A DNA stretch of 23,208 nt from CAIKOD01 sp035505975. Lineage in GTDB: Archaea; Halobacteriota; Methanomicrobia; Methanomicrobiales; Methanospirillaceae. This document shows, in pieces, positions 22,490-23,208 of this stretch (within the stretch, counting starts at the first letter, position 1; each line of letters begins with the position of its first letter). The stretch is taken from the NCBI GenBank assembly GCA_035505975.1, contig DATJQJ010000018.1:1-23208 (forward strand). Direction: 5' to 3'. Below the pieces are notes generated by a model. The model was not told the DNA's origin. It worked only from the letters and a program-made list of their open reading frames with translations, and did not search any database. A program made the position numbers and the translations under genes.

Positions 22490-23176
22490 TCATTCCTCGC
22501 CTTCGTCCTTCTTCTCAGGCCGCTTGAATGTTTCCACAAGCGTTATTTCGTTGATATCGGGGATATATTCAAACGATTCATGGATGATCCTGCTTCGCCA
22601 CAGTACCCAACGCCGGTCGTAATTAATCCCGGGCGGGAGGATTATTGTTACCGTGCCGCCGTCAAACGAGACATCCATGTCACGGCCCGCATACAGGTGA
22701 ATAAGCCCCTTTACTTCCTCTACAAGATCTTCAACCTTCGATTCTATCTTATACGAATAATGAAGGGTCTTCCCGGCAAAGGGATGGTTGAAATCGACGA
22801 TAACCCGGTTGCCGATGATGTCGACCACAACTCCCTCGCCCTTGTCTTCGAGCTTCACCGTCATTCCCTTTGCAGGCTTTTCTTTGAAGCTGCTCTTCTG
22901 GAACGATTCTACCTTATCCGGGTCTCGTTCTCCAAAGGCCTTTTCCGGCGGGACATCTATTTCGTCTTCCGAACCCTCTTCTTTTCCGGACAGGGCCTCA
23001 TCGAGCCCGACGATAACATGGTGGCTGCCCACGCGGATTACAACGGGACCGTACAGTGCCTGGGCATTATAGATATCCTCTGACTTTGCTTTTTCCTCGT
23101 CGGTGGTGTCAAAAATACGGCCGTCGACCGTCCCTGTATAGTGTAATTTTACAAAATCTCCTTCCTGTATCGCCAT
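22490..23176 (-). CDS. Long archaeal FKBP-type peptidyl-prolyl isomerase (SlyD-like)
   Basis: These cytoplasmic isomerases speed cis-trans change at proline bonds and act as chaperones. The 228-residue product from ATG 23176 begins MAIQEGDFVKLHYTG, the FKBP N-terminal strand. FDTTDEE, VGSHHVIVGLDEALSGKEEG and the inserted chaperone flap region (IDVPPEKAFGERDPDKV) follow. NRVIVDFNHPFAGKTLHYSY closes the SlyD-type domain at about residue 145. A C-terminal domain of about 80 residues follows, as in the 26-kDa methanogen FKBPs, with an acidic tail KKDEGEE. GTG 23185 is a weaker in-frame start. AGTGA before ATG 23176 may be the ribosome site. Confidence 0.93.
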   Translation of the reverse strand: MAIQEGDFVKLHYTGTVDGRIFDTTDEEKAKSEDIYNAQALYGPVVIRVGSHHVIVGLDEALSGKEEGSEDEIDVPPEKAFGERDPDKVESFQKSSFKEKPAKGMTVKLEDKGEGVVVDIIGNRVIVDFNHPFAGKTLHYSYKIESKVEDLVEEVKGLIHLYAGRDMDVSFDGGTVTIILPPGINYDRRWVLWRSRIIHESFEYIPDINEITLVETFKRPEKKDEGEE

Positions 23177-23208
23177 GTCAATCACTTGCTATATTACCTC
23201 GTGGGGAT

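Noticed and set aside
1..23208. Search for tRNA, rRNA, CRISPR arrays, insertion sequences, integrases and toxin-antitoxin pairs
   Set aside because: No cloverleaf-like segments, spaced direct-repeat arrays, transposase motifs or terminal repeats were found by eye. The mini-protein pair was considered as toxin-antitoxin but lacks a DNA-binding or toxin motif.

Overview
The window looks like a chromosomal segment of a methanogenic archaeon of the order Methanomicrobiales (Methanoregula-like). The evidence is an archaellum operon with a fused ArlCE-type gene, archaeal TATA boxes and T-run terminators, GGTGA-type ribosome sites, an XPD-type helicase, an archaeal long FKBP, and a chemotaxis set with PAS-CheW and soluble receptor proteins. 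Placement is by gene content and protein style only; no marker gene fixes the genus.

Layout. (1) 1-4153, minus strand: archaellum operon, transcribed from 4153 downward as archaellin flaB/arlB, flaCE, flaG, flaF, flaH and flaI (cut by the window edge; flaJ would lie beyond). A T-run after flaB and a hairpin just before flaCE probably set the ratio of archaellin to motor proteins. (2) 4601-6957, minus: a membrane-anchored HEAT-repeat protein, a possible 26-codon micro-gene and a 324-aa protein of unknown function. (3) 7284-8131, plus: a two-gene unit of a small two-helix membrane protein and an unknown 199-aa protein. (4) 8231-11548, minus: cheR, a HAMP-like/PAS/CheW fusion, and a ParA/MinD-type ATPase whose Walker A motif lies upstream of every canonical start codon. 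(5) 11799-16442, plus: two paralogous single-helix mini membrane proteins joined by a 25-codon overlapping ORF, a REC-PAS histidine kinase, and a soluble REC-PAS-chemoreceptor. (6) 16604-23176: housekeeping genes on both strands: TPR protein, rubredoxin, mobA, ogt coupled to an XPD/DinG-type helicase, purB, and an FKBP isomerase.

How they work together. The archaellum operon supplies the swimming motor. Blocks 4 and 5 supply sensing: CheR methylates receptors, PAS-CheW couples receptors to CheA (not in the window), and the soluble receptor and kinase carry phosphoacceptor receiver domains. The ParA-like gene sits 17 nt before PAS-CheW. It faces the two mini membrane proteins across a short divergent region, with the membrane-free receptor just beyond. 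My best candidate for an undescribed system is a ParA-driven positioning module for a cytoplasmic archaeal chemosensory cluster, possibly docked by the mini membrane proteins. That is inference from domains and gene order.

No tRNA, rRNA, CRISPR array, insertion sequence or integrase was seen.
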